Of a stretch of 64,000 bases of DNA, positions 29,546-40,927 are shown piece by piece. The notes beneath the pieces are model-generated. The model did no database searches. It had not been told where the DNA came from and saw only the letters and a program-made list of their open reading frames with translations. The stretch comes from Massilia sp. Root133 (GTDB taxonomy: Bacteria; Pseudomonadota; Gammaproteobacteria; Burkholderiales; Burkholderiaceae_D), in the NCBI RefSeq assembly GCF_001426525.1, contig NZ_LMEW01000001.1, forward strand, positions 66,978 through 130,977, given 5' to 3'. Numbering within the stretch: the first letter of the stretch is position 1; the number at the start of each line of letters is the position of its first letter. The position numbers and the translations under genes were made by a program.

Positions 29546-32221
29546 ATGACCAAAGCCCTCATCATTGCCGAAAAGCCCTCCGTGGCGAACGACATCGCCA
29601 AGGCGCTCGGCGGCTTTACCAAGCACGATGAGTATTTCGAATCCGACGAATACGTCCTGTCGTCCGCCGTCGGCCACCTGCTCGAGATCGCGGTGCCCGA
29701 GGAATACGACGTCAAGCGCGGCAAATGGAGTTTTACGCACCTGCCGATGATTCCGCCATACTTCGCGCTGAATCCCATCGCGAAGACCGAGTCGCGCCTC
29801 AAAGTGCTGAACAAGCTGATCAAGCGCAAGGATGTCGACACCCTGATCAACGCATGCGACGCGGGCCGCGAAGGTGAACTGATCTTCCGCCTGATCGCCC
29901 AGAACGCCAAGGCCAAGCAGACTGTCAAGCGCCTGTGGCTGCAGTCGATGACGCCGACCGCGATCCGCGACGGCTTCGCCCACCTGCGCAGCGACAAGGA
30001 AATGCTGCCGCTCGCCGATGCCGCACGTTGCCGCTCGGAAGCGGACTGGCTGATCGGCATCAACGGCACCCGTGCGATGACCGCGTTTAACTCGAAAGAG
30101 GGCGGCTTCTACCTGACGACCGTGGGCCGCGTGCAGACGCCGACGCTGTCGATCGTCGTCGAGCGCGAAGAGAAGATCAAGAAATTCGTTGCGCGCGATT
30201 ACTGGGAAGTGCGCGCGGAATTCCGCGCCGGAGCCGGCATGTACGAAGGCCGCTGGCTCGACACGAAGTTCAAGAAGGACGACGCCGACCCGGAAAAACG
30301 CGCCGAGCGCCTGTGGGCCAAGGTCGACGCGGAAGCGATCGTCGCCGCTTGCATGGGCAAGCAGGGTAATGTCACCGAGGAATCGAAACCGACGACGTCG
30401 ATGGCGCCCGCGCTGTTCGACCTGACGTCGCTGCAGCGCGAGGCCAACGGCCGCTTCGGCTTCTCGGCCAAGAACACGCTGGGCCTGGCCCAGGCGCTGT
30501 ACGAAAAGCACAAGGTGCTGACCTATCCCCGTACCGATGCGCGCGCGCTGCCGGAAGACTACCTGGACACCGTCAAGTCGACCTTGGAAGTGTTGAAAGG
30601 CAATTCGAACTACCACCAGTTCGCCAAGCAGATCCTGGACAAGGGCTGGGTCAAGCCGAACAAGCGCATCTTCGACAACAGCAAGATCTCGGACCACTTC
30701 GCGATCATCCCGACCGGCGTCGTGCCGAAGAACCTGTCCGAGCCGGAACAGAAACTGTACGACCTCGTCACCCGCCGCTTCATGGCCGTGTTCTTCCCGG
30801 CCGCGGAATTCCTCGTCACGACCCGCTACACGGAAGTGGAAGGGCACCAGTTCAAGACCGAAGGCAAGGTCATGACGAACCCCGGCTGGCTGGCCGTGTA
30901 CGGCAAGGACACGACGGGCGACGACAAGGACGGCGCCAGCCTCGTGCCGGTGGCGAAGGGCGAGAAGGTGCTCACCGAAAAGGTCAACGCCAACGGCCTC
31001 GTCACCAAACCGCCCGCGCGCTACAACGAAGCGACGCTGCTGTCGGCGATGGAAGGTGCCGGCAAGCTGGTCGATTCCGACGAACTGCGCGACGCGATGG
31101 CCGGCAAGGGCCTCGGCACGCCGGCCACGCGCGCGGCGATCATCGAAGGCCTGCTGACGGAAAAATACCTGCTGCGCGAAGGGCGCGAGCTGATCCCGAC
31201 GGCCAAGGCGTTCCAGCTGATGACTCTGCTGCGCGGCTTGGGCGTGAACGAATTGACGGCGCCGGAACTGACGGGCGAGTGGGAACACAAGCTGTCGCAG
31301 ATGGAAAAGGGCCAGATTTCGCGCGAAGAATTCATGCGCGAGATCGCCGAGATGACCGAGATCATCGTCAAGCGCGCCAAGGAATACAACAACGACACGA
31401 TCCCGGGCGAGTACGCGACGTTGCGCACGCCGTGCCCGAACTGCGGCGGCGTCGTCAAGGAAAACTACCGCCGCTTCGCGTGCACCAAGTGCGATTTCTC
31501 GATGAGCAAGGTGCCGGGCGGCCGCCAGTTCGAGATCGAGGAAGTCGAGGAGTTGCTGGCCAACCGCACGATCGGCCCGCTGCAGGGGTTCCGCTCGAAG
31601 ATGGGCCGCCCGTTCGCCGCGATCCTGCGCATCGTGCGCGACGAGGACATCCACAACTACAAGCTGGAGTTCGACTTCGGCCAGGACCAGGACGAAGGCG
31701 AGGACGGCGAGGGCGTCGACTTCACCGGCCAGACCCCGCTCGGCCCGTGCCCGAAATGCACCGGCAACGTCTACGAGATGGGCCTCGCGTACGTCTGCGA
31801 GCACACGGTGGCCAAGCCGAAGACCTGCGACTTCCGCAGCAGCCGCATCATCCTCCAGCAGGAAATCCTGCCGGAGCAGATGGCCAAGCTGCTGAACGAC
31901 GGCAAGACCGATCTGCTGCCGGGCTTCGTGTCGCAGCGTACCCGCCGCTCGTTCAAGGCCTTCCTCGTGCGTGGCAAGGACGGCAAGATCAGCTTCGAGT
32001 TCGAGGAGCGCAAGGCCAAGCCGGGCGCGAAAGCGAAGGACGAGGGTGACGGTGCCGACAGCGGCGCGGAGACGGCGGCCGCCAAGCCGGCCGCGCGCAA
32101 GGCAGCGGCAAAGCCGGCGGCCAAGGCTGCTGCGACCAAGGCCCCGGCCAAGACGGCCGCGGCCCGCAAGGCACCGGCGAAGCGCGCGACGGCGTCCAAG
32201 AAGGCGGTCGCGGGCGAATAA
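29546..32221 (+). CDS. topB: DNA topoisomerase III (type IA)
   Basis: Type IA topoisomerase of 891 residues that passes single strands. TOPRIM motifs are EKPSVA (Glu9) and DAGREGE; catalytic Tyr327 lies in LTYPRTDAR, matching the E. coli TopB position. Two zinc-ribbon segments follow (CPNCGG near 631; CPKCTG near 735 with later CEH and CDF). Residues from about 825 onward form a Lys/Ala/Pro-rich histone H1-like tail (repeats such as KPAAKAA), probably a non-specific DNA-binding arm. It is placed after smg as in related genomes and is monocistronic, with a terminator downstream. Confidence 0.9.
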   Translation: MTKALIIAEKPSVANDIAKALGGFTKHDEYFESDEYVLSSAVGHLLEIAVPEEYDVKRGKWSFTHLPMIPPYFALNPIAKTESRLKVLNKLIKRKDVDTLINACDAGREGELIFRLIAQNAKAKQTVKRLWLQSMTPTAIRDGFAHLRSDKEMLPLADAARCRSEADWLIGINGTRAMTAFNSKEGGFYLTTVGRVQTPTLSIVVEREEKIKKFVARDYWEVRAEFRAGAGMYEGRWLDTKFKKDDADPEKRAERLWAKVDAEAIVAACMGKQGNVTEESKPTTSMAPALFDLTSLQREANGRFGFSAKNTLGLAQALYEKHKVLTYPRTDARALPEDYLDTVKSTLEVLKGNSNYHQFAKQILDKGWVKPNKRIFDNSKISDHFAIIPTGVVPKNLSEPEQKLYDLVTRRFMAVFFPAAEFLVTTRYTEVEGHQFKTEGKVMTNPGWLAVYGKDTTGDDKDGASLVPVAKGEKVLTEKVNANGLVTKPPARYNEATLLSAMEGAGKLVDSDELRDAMAGKGLGTPATRAAIIEGLLTEKYLLREGRELIPTAKAFQLMTLLRGLGVNELTAPELTGEWEHKLSQMEKGQISREEFMREIAEMTEIIVKRAKEYNNDTIPGEYATLRTPCPNCGGVVKENYRRFACTKCDFSMSKVPGGRQFEIEEVEELLANRTIGPLQGFRSKMGRPFAAILRIVRDEDIHNYKLEFDFGQDQDEGEDGEGVDFTGQTPLGPCPKCTGNVYEMGLAYVCEHTVAKPKTCDFRSSRIILQQEILPEQMAKLLNDGKTDLLPGFVSQRTRRSFKAFLVRGKDGKISFEFEERKAKPGAKAKDEGDGADSGAETAAAKPAARKAAAKPAAKAAATKAPAKTAAARKAPAKRATASKKAVAGE

Positions 32222-32228
32222 ACACATC

Positions 32229-32348
32229 ACGTCGTCCCCGCGAAGGCGGGGACCCATGCTGACGTACAGAATTCGAAGCATCTGCTTGATTGCGCATGCA
32301 TCGAGTTCCGGAACTCAGTATGGATTCCCGCCTTCGCGGGAATGACGA
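32229..32348. repeat. Inverted pair of CCCGCGAAGGCGGG hairpins (BIME-like)
   Basis: Two hairpins face each other: TCCCCGC-GAAG-GCGGGGA (32235-32252) and ATTCCCGC-CTTC-GCGGGAAT (32324-32343). The 28-nt ends match at 24 positions in inverted orientation, and stem differences are compensatory (C/G versus T/A). Between them lie about 65 bp including the perfect palindrome GAGTTCCGGAACTC (32303-32316). This is the layout of REP/BIME or miniature inverted-repeat elements. Confidence 0.8.
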
Positions 32349-32391
32349 TAAAAAAAACCGCGACCCATCCGGCATCGCGGTTTTTTTTATC
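32347..32391. terminator. Bidirectional terminator between topB and the antitoxin-like gene
   Basis: Perfect 17-bp arms (32347-32363 and 32375-32391) with core ACCGCGA/TCGCGGT, flanked by A8 and T8, so it can stop transcription from both sides. Confidence 0.92.
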
Positions 32392-32404
32392 TTCAGCGCC
32401 GGCG

Positions 32405-32611
32405 TTATTCGCGCCAGTCGTCCTGCAGTGCGCGGATGGCCGCTTCGCCGTTGCGGATCGCCTTCACGCGGCGCACGATTTCGTTGCGCCAGGCTTCGTC
32501 GGCATCCTGGTCGCCGTCGTCGCTGTCCACCATCAGCAGCCGTAACAGCTCGTGCCTGTCCTGGGCGGACAATTGCTGGATCTGGGCGGCCAGTTCGGCG
32601 ACGATAGGCAT
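32405..32611 (-). CDS. Putative addiction-module antitoxin-like protein
   Basis: Acidic protein of 68 residues. Helical N-terminus (VAELAAQIQQLSAQDRHELLRLLM) and the C-terminal AWRNEIVRRVKAIRNGEA resemble the small 'addiction module component' family that usually pairs with a ParE/RelE-type toxin. No toxin reading frame adjoins it: the terminator is on one side and the large ABC-peptidase gene on the other. It may be an orphan or domesticated antitoxin. Family assignment is by eye and moderate. Confidence 0.55.
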   Translation of the reverse strand: MPIVAELAAQIQQLSAQDRHELLRLLMVDSDDGDQDADEAWRNEIVRRVKAIRNGEAAIRALQDDWRE

Positions 32612-32656
32612 GAAGGTCTCCTAGCAGGATATTGTGACCAGATCATAACGTGAAGT

Positions 32657-35600
32657 TCAGTGCATGTCGACAGGCTGCATGTTGTCTGTCGGTTTCCTGT
32701 CAATCAGCTTGTTGTCGGGGTCGATACCGGCCCGTGCGGGGCGGCCGGCGACCACCAGGACGACCCGCTGGTCGGCCTGCGTCACGAGCCTGCGCTCGCG
32801 CGCGAGCGGGTTGCCCGCCTCGTCATCCACGCCGAATTCGATGTAGTCGCGCAGCTGTTGCGGCTGTTCCTCGCCCTGGTCGCCGGCGCGCACCTTGCCC
32901 GCGGTGGCGCGGATCTCGACCTCGTATTTGCCGTCCGGGCGGCGATGCGCCGTCGCGCCGTCGACGTGGTTTTCGTACAGGACGATGGATTCGAACAGGT
33001 CGTCGATCAGGTAGGCCTTGTCCGGTGGCGTGACGCCGCGCAGGCGCTCGACGAGCGTCGCGACGGTCGGATACGGCGGCCCCTTGTACGCATACTCCAG
33101 CAGCAGGCCGTGCAGCACGCCGTTGACGGCATCCTCGCCGACCAGGTCCTGCAGCAGATACATCGCGAGGCTGCCCTTGTGGTAGTGGATGTAGCTCTGG
33201 TTCTCGTTCTGCGCGAGCGGCAGCTCCTTCTTGTTCTCGCGCGCGCGGCCCATCAGGTATTCCTCGAGGTCGTAGCGCAGGAAGCGCCGCATCTTGCCGG
33301 AGCCCAGCGTGTTCTTCATCGACATCAGCGCCGTGTATTCGGCCAGGCTTTCCGACAGCACGGTCGCGCCGCGCATGTCGGCGCCGACGATCTGGTGCGC
33401 CCACCACTGGTGGCCCACCTCATGCGCGCTGACGTAGTACGGGTAGTCGATATCCTTGCGCGAGTCCGGATCGACCTTGGCGATGAAGCCGACGCTTTCC
33501 GAGAACGGGATCGTGCCCGGCGCCGCCTGCGCGTACGACGCGTAGCGGGGGAATTCCGCGATGCGCAGTTCGCGGTTCTGGTAGGGGCTGAAGTGCTTCG
33601 TGCCGTATTCCAGGGCCGCCTTGGCGCCGCGGATCATGCGGTCGACATTGAACTCGTGGCCGGGGTGGTAGTAGACGTCGATCGTCACGTCCTGCCAGCG
33701 GTCGTGGCGCACTTCGTAGCGGGCCGACTGGAACGTATAAAAATTCAGGACGGGTTTGTCGGCCTTGTAATGGAACCAGCGCCGGCCGCCGCTCATCCAT
33801 TCCTGCTCCAGCATGCCCGGCGCGACCACGGTCTGGTCCGGGCTCGTGCTGACGACGGCGTCGAAGCGGATCCAGTCGGCGTCGTTGGCGATGTAGCTGT
33901 TCGCGCGCGCCGCTTCGTTCTCGTGCGCGGCCATGCGTTCGCGCGGCGCGAGGCCGTGGCGCTTGCGGTCGCGGTCGTCCTCCAGCTCGACCGTGCGCTG
34001 GTAGCCCACGTGCGGCAGCACCTCATTGCTGAAGAAGGTGCCGTTGCCGACGACGGCCGTGTCGCGGCCCAGGCCCAGCACGCCGCCCGGCGCGTCCAGC
34101 AGGTCGAATTCCAGCGCCGTGCGCGCGCCCGGCTGCAGGGGAGACGCCAGCAGGTAGTGATAAAAGCCGTGCTGCGGATCGGCGCGCAGCAGCCGCGCCG
34201 CCTGCGCGAAGCGCGGACGGAAGTCGGGGCCGGGCTTCTGGAACAGGATGACGTCGCGGATCGGAGAAGCCGTCCGGTTTTCCAGTTGATAGAAGCCGTG
34301 GACCTTCAGCGTGCGGGTATCGGGATGGATGTCGACCTGCAGGCCGACGTCGGTGATGCGCGGCTGCGGGAGCTTCGCATAGCGCTTGTAGCGCAGTTCA
34401 TAGTCGGCGCGTACCTGTTCCTTGTGCCAGGCCGTCTGGTAGGCGCCGAGGTGGACGAGGTTGTACCACAGCAGGCCGCCGCTGGCCGCGAACACGAGGA
34501 TGCCGGCCGCGAAGCCGGCGAGCACGCCCGGCGTCAGGCGCCGGCGGGCCAGCTGCAGGCGTTCGGCGAAGCTGTCGCTCACGCCGCGCGGCCACAGCAC
34601 GAGCGCGGCGGTGAACAGGATGATCGCCGCGCCGCCCCAGTAGATTTGCAGGGTGCGCTGCAGCGGCAGGTAGTGGCCGAAGCCGTTCATCGCGGAATAG
34701 GTGATGTCCGGCAGCGCGCCGTACACGAGCATCGGGTGGTCGAGGCCGAAGCCGCCGAGGAACAGCGTGATGACGTAATACGTGACCAGCGCGAAGTACG
34801 CGAGGTATTTATGGTTCAGGATGGCCTGCGCGGCGATCGCCAGCACGGCCAGCAGCACGTAGCGGGGCAGCAGGATGCCGAACAGCGTCGCCAGGTACAG
34901 GCCCGGTTCCAGGGTCAGGTAGCCGTGCGCCAGCTGGATGCCCATCCCGCACACCATCGCGGCCAGCAGCAGCAGGACCTGCAGGCCGACGAGGGCGATG
35001 GTCTTGGCGGCCAGCGGCAGCCAGCTCGGGACGGGCAGCGCGTCCATCATCTGCGCCATGCGCGCCTCGCGCTCGCGCCACACCATCTCGCCCGCATAGA
35101 ACGTCGTGACGATGAGGACGAACAGCGCGAACACGTCGCGTATGAGTTCCAGCACCATGTAGGTGACCGGGTACGTTTTCGTGCCGTAGATCGCGCCCAG
35201 GTCCAGCGAGCTGACGATGAGGGTCAGCATGCCGGCCAGGACGATCACGGCGAAGTAGACGTTCTTGACGGCCTCGCGCAGATTCATCCAGCTCGACCTG
35301 GCCAGCAGCACGGCGAGGTTGCGCGCGGCGAAGTCGGGCGGCTCGTGCAGGTCGGCCATGCCGGCCGGCGCTTGCGGCGCGCTTTCCGGTTCGGGCCGCG
35401 CCTGGCCGCGCCGGCCGGCCGGCGTGGACACGAAGCTGAAGCGCCAGTAGCCGAGCAGCAGGACGACGAGCGAGAACAGCGACCAGATGGCGCGATTGAG
35501 CAGATAGACGCCTGCGAACGGGACCTGCAGCGTGTTGCGCTCCGTGAGGTTCCAGTACTCGGTGAGGCGGATCAGCGCCGTCGTGCCGAACGGATCGATC

Positions 35601-36238
35601 AGCGCGGCGAGCGTCTTGTAATCGAGGTCGCGCGCCAGCGACGGCGCGACGATGTACCCGATCAGCATGACGACGCTGGCGACGTACACGGGCAGCATGC
35701 GCCGCGTGAGCGCCGCGAGCACGAAGAAGATGGCGCCGAAGATGAACAGGTTCGGCAGCAGGGTGAGGAAGTAGGGCAGCAGGTAGCCCGCGACGGAATA
35801 CGGCCCCAGGCGGGCGGGATCGATGCCGGGCAGCGCGGTCCCCAGCAGGGTGCCGAACAGGATGGCCGAGAACACGACGGCGAGCGTCGCCAGCGCGCCG
35901 AGGAAGCGTCCGAACACGTACGCGTACTTCGGGATCGGGGCGCTGAAGAAGAAGTGGTGCATCTCGTATTCGAAGTCCTGCTGCACCGAGCGGCCCATCA
36001 TCGCGGCGACGACGATGACGCCGAGGGAGCCGAGGAACGCCGCACTCAGCGCGATCTGGCGCGGCGCGTTGATCAGCACGCGGCCGCCGAACGAGACGAA
36101 GGCTTCCTTGAAGACGCCGCCCGCGGCGGCCATCCACAGCAGGGCCAGCGCGAAAAAGGCAAGGAAATACACCCAGGTCGACAGCAGCTTCAGGCGCTGC
36201 CGGGCCTCGAAGCCGGCGATGGCGAGGAGCGCACCCAT
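32657..36238 (-). CDS. ABC-2 permease fused to an M1-type metallopeptidase
   Basis: Protein of 1193 residues. The first part is two ABC-2-like membrane blocks (about 15-275 and 325-600, each with about six helices). The C-terminal half (about 640-1180) is an extracytoplasmic gluzincin domain with H939-E-V-G-H943-QWW and a downstream Glu in LSESLAEY (Glu963). The likely role is peptide release or trimming coupled to export or retrieval by the ATPase encoded 3 bp upstream. The family is known from Bacteroidetes and Proteobacteria as 'ABC permease/M1 aminopeptidase', with substrates largely unknown. Confidence 0.88.
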   Translation of the reverse strand: MGALLAIAGFEARQRLKLLSTWVYFLAFFALALLWMAAAGGVFKEAFVSFGGRVLINAPRQIALSAAFLGSLGVIVVAAMMGRSVQQDFEYEMHHFFFSAPIPKYAYVFGRFLGALATLAVVFSAILFGTLLGTALPGIDPARLGPYSVAGYLLPYFLTLLPNLFIFGAIFFVLAALTRRMLPVYVASVVMLIGYIVAPSLARDLDYKTLAALIDPFGTTALIRLTEYWNLTERNTLQVPFAGVYLLNRAIWSLFSLVVLLLGYWRFSFVSTPAGRRGQARPEPESAPQAPAGMADLHEPPDFAARNLAVLLARSSWMNLREAVKNVYFAVIVLAGMLTLIVSSLDLGAIYGTKTYPVTYMVLELIRDVFALFVLIVTTFYAGEMVWREREARMAQMMDALPVPSWLPLAAKTIALVGLQVLLLLAAMVCGMGIQLAHGYLTLEPGLYLATLFGILLPRYVLLAVLAIAAQAILNHKYLAYFALVTYYVITLFLGGFGLDHPMLVYGALPDITYSAMNGFGHYLPLQRTLQIYWGGAAIILFTAALVLWPRGVSDSFAERLQLARRRLTPGVLAGFAAGILVFAASGGLLWYNLVHLGAYQTAWHKEQVRADYELRYKRYAKLPQPRITDVGLQVDIHPDTRTLKVHGFYQLENRTASPIRDVILFQKPGPDFRPRFAQAARLLRADPQHGFYHYLLASPLQPGARTALEFDLLDAPGGVLGLGRDTAVVGNGTFFSNEVLPHVGYQRTVELEDDRDRKRHGLAPRERMAAHENEAARANSYIANDADWIRFDAVVSTSPDQTVVAPGMLEQEWMSGGRRWFHYKADKPVLNFYTFQSARYEVRHDRWQDVTIDVYYHPGHEFNVDRMIRGAKAALEYGTKHFSPYQNRELRIAEFPRYASYAQAAPGTIPFSESVGFIAKVDPDSRKDIDYPYYVSAHEVGHQWWAHQIVGADMRGATVLSESLAEYTALMSMKNTLGSGKMRRFLRYDLEEYLMGRARENKKELPLAQNENQSYIHYHKGSLAMYLLQDLVGEDAVNGVLHGLLLEYAYKGPPYPTVATLVERLRGVTPPDKAYLIDDLFESIVLYENHVDGATAHRRPDGKYEVEIRATAGKVRAGDQGEEQPQQLRDYIEFGVDDEAGNPLARERRLVTQADQRVVLVVAGRPARAGIDPDNKLIDRKPTDNMQPVDMH

Positions 36239-36241
36239 GAA

Positions 36242-37135
<894 letters not shown>

Positions 37136-37361
37136 GGAGACTCCATTGCTCGTGACAATGCACGTATTTCATGACTGTTGCATTGTATTAAAAAGGAGCC
37201 GACCCGGCAGCAGCGGTGCGACACACGGCATTTTCACAAGTCCAGAGTGCAGAAAAGCGGGAGCAGGATGCAGGCCAGCATACAGCGCGGAACGACTCAT
37301 GTCTATTCTGGCAACATTGCCGGTGATATCCTGGCCCGGCAAGAAGATGCATAATGGCCTT

Positions 37362-37817
37362 ATGGATACTCTCATCAACAAGGACAACATCCTGGCCGTT
37401 ATGCGCCAGGGCCGCACCCGTGCCGAGTCGACGGACTGGTTCCGTGTCGCCGTCGGCCTTTACTACCTGGCCAACCTGATGACGAAGGAAACCATCGATT
37501 TCAAGACCGTGGACCGCGAGTTCAACCGGTTCATCTACCACACGATCGGCGGCGGGCACACGATCACGAGCGTCCTGCAATTCATGAGCGGCAAGGACGT
37601 GTTGCCGGTCGTGCAATCCGAGCGCTTCATGACCGCGTTCACGAGCACGTGCACCGACGTGCCGCCGGATTCGATTCCGTTCCTGCTGGAGCTGAACCTG
37701 GGCGTCGCGAAAAACATCTCGAAGCTGGAGGTGGAAGGGCCCGTGCACGACTGGCTGGAGGCGCAGAAGCGTGCCCGGGAGACACGTGAGGAAGGGGCGG
37801 CGGGCGAGGGCATATAA
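37362..37817 (+). CDS. Conserved protein of unknown function
   Basis: Soluble-looking protein of 151 residues, [23 protein letters not shown]..., with no signal peptide or membrane segment. I do not recognise a named domain. The segment [20 protein letters not shown] is the most family-like stretch. An in-frame ATG at 37347 would add five residues; a CATAAT box overlaps that ATG, so transcription may start very close to the coding start. It lies 38 bp before coq7 and may be cotranscribed with it. Confidence 0.7.
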   Translation: MDTLINKDNILAVMRQGRTRAESTDWFRVAVGLYYLANLMTKETIDFKTVDREFNRFIYHTIGGGHTITSVLQFMSGKDVLPVVQSERFMTAFTSTCTDVPPDSIPFLLELNLGVAKNISKLEVEGPVHDWLEAQKRARETREEGAAGEGI

Positions 37818-37855
37818 TTCGGGTTATCGAACAACAAGCTGGAAGAAGGTCCCTC

Positions 37856-38497
37856 ATGACAACCCGCACCATCAACCCTCTTGACCACCTGATCGTCGGC
37901 TTCGACAAGGCCTTGCGCGTCGTGGGCGGCGTGGCGAAGGCCGCACGGCCGAATCCGGGCGTCTCTGCCCCGGACTGCGAATTGAATACCCAGGAACAGC
38001 GTCACAGCGCCGGCCTGATGCGCGTGAACCACGTGGGTGAAGTGTGCGCCCAGGCGCTGTACGATGCCCAGGGCCGCCGTGCGTCGACGCAGGCCATGCG
38101 CACGCAGTTCGCCAAATCCGGACGCGAGGAAGAAGACCACCTGGCCTGGACGGCCGAACGCCTGGCCGAACTGGGTTCGCAGCCGAGCCTGTTGAATCCG
38201 CTGTGGTATGCCGGCGCCTATGCGCTGGGGACAGTCGCGTCGCGCCTGGGCGACGCCGTCAGCCTCGGCTTCGTCGTGGAGACGGAGCGCCAGGTCGAGG
38301 CGCACCTGAACAGCCACCTCGACCAGTTGCCGCCGCAGGACGCGAAGTCGCGCGCGATCGTCACGCAGATGCGCGACGACGAGATCGAACACGGTGCGAA
38401 GGCGCAGGAAATGGGCGCGGCCGAGATGCCGTTGCCGGTCAAGGCCGCGATGCGCGCCATGGCCAAGGTGATGACCACGACGGCGTACTACATCTGA
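37856..38497 (+). CDS. coq7: Demethoxyubiquinone hydroxylase
   Basis: Di-iron monooxygenase of the ubiquinone pathway, converting 2-polyprenyl-3-methyl-6-methoxy-benzoquinol to its hydroxylated form, peripheral to the inner membrane. The 213 residues carry the ferritin-like ligands: Glu in [13 protein letters not shown], Glu in [10 protein letters not shown], and DEIEH. Coq7 replaces UbiF in many betaproteobacteria. ATG with AAGAAGG upstream. It is preceded by the unknown gene at 37362 and convergent with osmC. Confidence 0.93.
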   Translation: MTTRTINPLDHLIVGFDKALRVVGGVAKAARPNPGVSAPDCELNTQEQRHSAGLMRVNHVGEVCAQALYDAQGRRASTQAMRTQFAKSGREEEDHLAWTAERLAELGSQPSLLNPLWYAGAYALGTVASRLGDAVSLGFVVETERQVEAHLNSHLDQLPPQDAKSRAIVTQMRDDEIEHGAKAQEMGAAEMPLPVKAAMRAMAKVMTTTAYYI

Positions 38498-38506
38498 GCC
38501 CGAGGC

Positions 38507-38929
38507 TCAGCCTTCGACGATCTCGAACGAGTGCGTGATCTCGGCCGTCTTGGCCAGCATGATCGACGCCGAGCAGTATTTGTCGTGCGACAGGTTGACC
38601 GCGCGTTCGACGGTCGCCTCCTTGAGGTTGCGGCCCGTGACGGTGAAGTGGAAGTGGATCTTCGTGAACACCTTCGGATCCGTCTCGGCGCGCTCGGCCT
38701 TCAGCGTGACGTCGCAACCGCGCACGTCTTCCCGGCTGCGCTTGAGGATCAGCACGACGTCGTAGGCGGTGCAGCCGCCGGTACCCAGCAGCACCATTTC
38801 CATCGGGCGCGGTGCCAGGTTGTGGCCGCCGCCCTCGGGGGCGCCATCCATGTTCACCAGGTGGCCGGAGCCGGTTTCGGCCCGGAAGCTCATCCCGGAG
38901 GGTCCGTTCCAGCTGACTTTGACTTCCAT
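38507..38929 (-). CDS. OsmC family protein
   Basis: Predicted thiol-dependent peroxidase-fold protein of 140 residues. The two family cysteines lie in TGGCTAYD (near 53) and DKYCSAS (near 119), with MEMVLLGTGGC typical of the YhfA subgroup, for which peroxidase activity is unproven. There is no signal peptide. Its stop is 9 bp from the coq7 stop in convergent orientation; it is monocistronic. Confidence 0.88.
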   Translation of the reverse strand: MEVKVSWNGPSGMSFRAETGSGHLVNMDGAPEGGGHNLAPRPMEMVLLGTGGCTAYDVVLILKRSREDVRGCDVTLKAERAETDPKVFTKIHFHFTVTGRNLKEATVERAVNLSHDKYCSASIMLAKTAEITHSFEIVEG

Positions 38930-39001
38930 CGATTTCTCCGCTTTGTTGACAGGTAAAGACGTTCATTCTAAGCCAGCGCGACGCACCGTGCTGATAACGC
39001 C

Positions 39002-40179
39002 TCAGACGGCCAGCACGTAACGCTCGCTCTTCATGCGCCACGCGGCGAATGCGACGGCCGCCCACGCCGCGAGGGCGGAGCAGAGGAACGTCAGCACGAA
39101 CGGCAGGAAGCCGATGTCGCCGCCCTTCGCCGTCTCGCGGAGCAGGGTCTGGTTCGACAGCATCGGCACGACGTACATCCACGACGCCGTTTTGAGTTCC
39201 AGCATCGACACGGCGAGCCCCGGCAGCATCGGCACCAGCATCACGATCGACAGCACGCTCTGCGCCTCCTTGAACGAGCGCGCGTTCATCGCCACCGCGA
39301 TCTGCATGGCCGCCGCGAACAGCGACAGCGGCACGGACGCGAGGCAGACGAGCAGCAGCCGTCCCCAGCCCACGCGCCAGCTCATGCCGATTTCTTCCAG
39401 CGGCATCCACGACAGGATCGCATGCGCCAGCATCAGCTCCAGCGTGATGCCGATGACGGCCAGCGCCGCGGCCGCGAGCCACTTGCCGGCGACGAGTTCC
39501 CACGTGCGCACGGGTTGCGCCATCAGCACTTCGAGCGAGCGCCGTTCCCGTTCGCCCGCCGTGGAATCCACCGCCGCGGACAGGCCGCAGATGAACGCGG
39601 GGAAGAACAGGAAGCCGAGGATGCCGCCGATGACGCCGGCCGAACGCGCGGCCGTCGTGCCCGTGTCGTAGCGCTGCACCTGCACGGGCGACAGCGCGGC
39701 CGGCGACACGCCGTGCGCCAGCAGCCGGGCGCTGGCGATGTTGGCGCCGTAGGCGTTCAGCACGTCCTCGACGTCGCGCCGGCCATCCTGCTCCGTCGAC
39801 GAGTCGAACCACAGCTCGATGCGCGCGGGCCGCATCGCGGCGTAGTCGCTCGCGTACTTGCCGGGCAGGCGCAGCACGGCCGCCGCCTTGTGGGCGCGCA
39901 GCAGGTCACCGATCGCGGCTTCGTCCATGGGCGGCGTGTCGCGCACGGTGACGTTCTTCTGCTTCAGCTGGGCCATCAACGTGGGCGCCTGCGCGCCGCC
40001 GATCACGACCAGCACGATGCCTTCGCGCTCGGGCTTCGTCGCGCGGTCGATCCACTGGTGCAGCAGGACGCCCAGCAGCACCGGGTACATCAGCGTGAAC
40101 AGGGCGAGGAGGCCGAGCGAGCGCTTGTCGCGCAGCGATTCGCGGAACTCCTTTTTGAAGACGACGAGGAATTTCGAGG

Positions 40180-40183
<4 letters not shown>
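39002..40183 (-). CDS. ABC transporter permease, NatB type
   Basis: Integral membrane protein of 393 residues: one N-terminal helix (about 20-42), an extracytoplasmic domain of about 130 residues, then about five helices from 180 to 385. The helix segment after GERERRSLEVLMAQPV is typical of ABC-2/NatB permeases. The ATG overlaps the ATPase stop (ATGA). The substrate is unknown; NatAB in Bacillus exports sodium, but this cannot be assumed here. Confidence 0.85.
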
Positions 40184-40914
<731 letters not shown>

Positions 40915-40927
40915 GGATAGCCTGTGT

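Noticed and set aside
30001-32221. Frameshift or gene split in the topoisomerase
   Set aside because: The frame is continuous from TOPRIM through both zinc ribbons and the tail.
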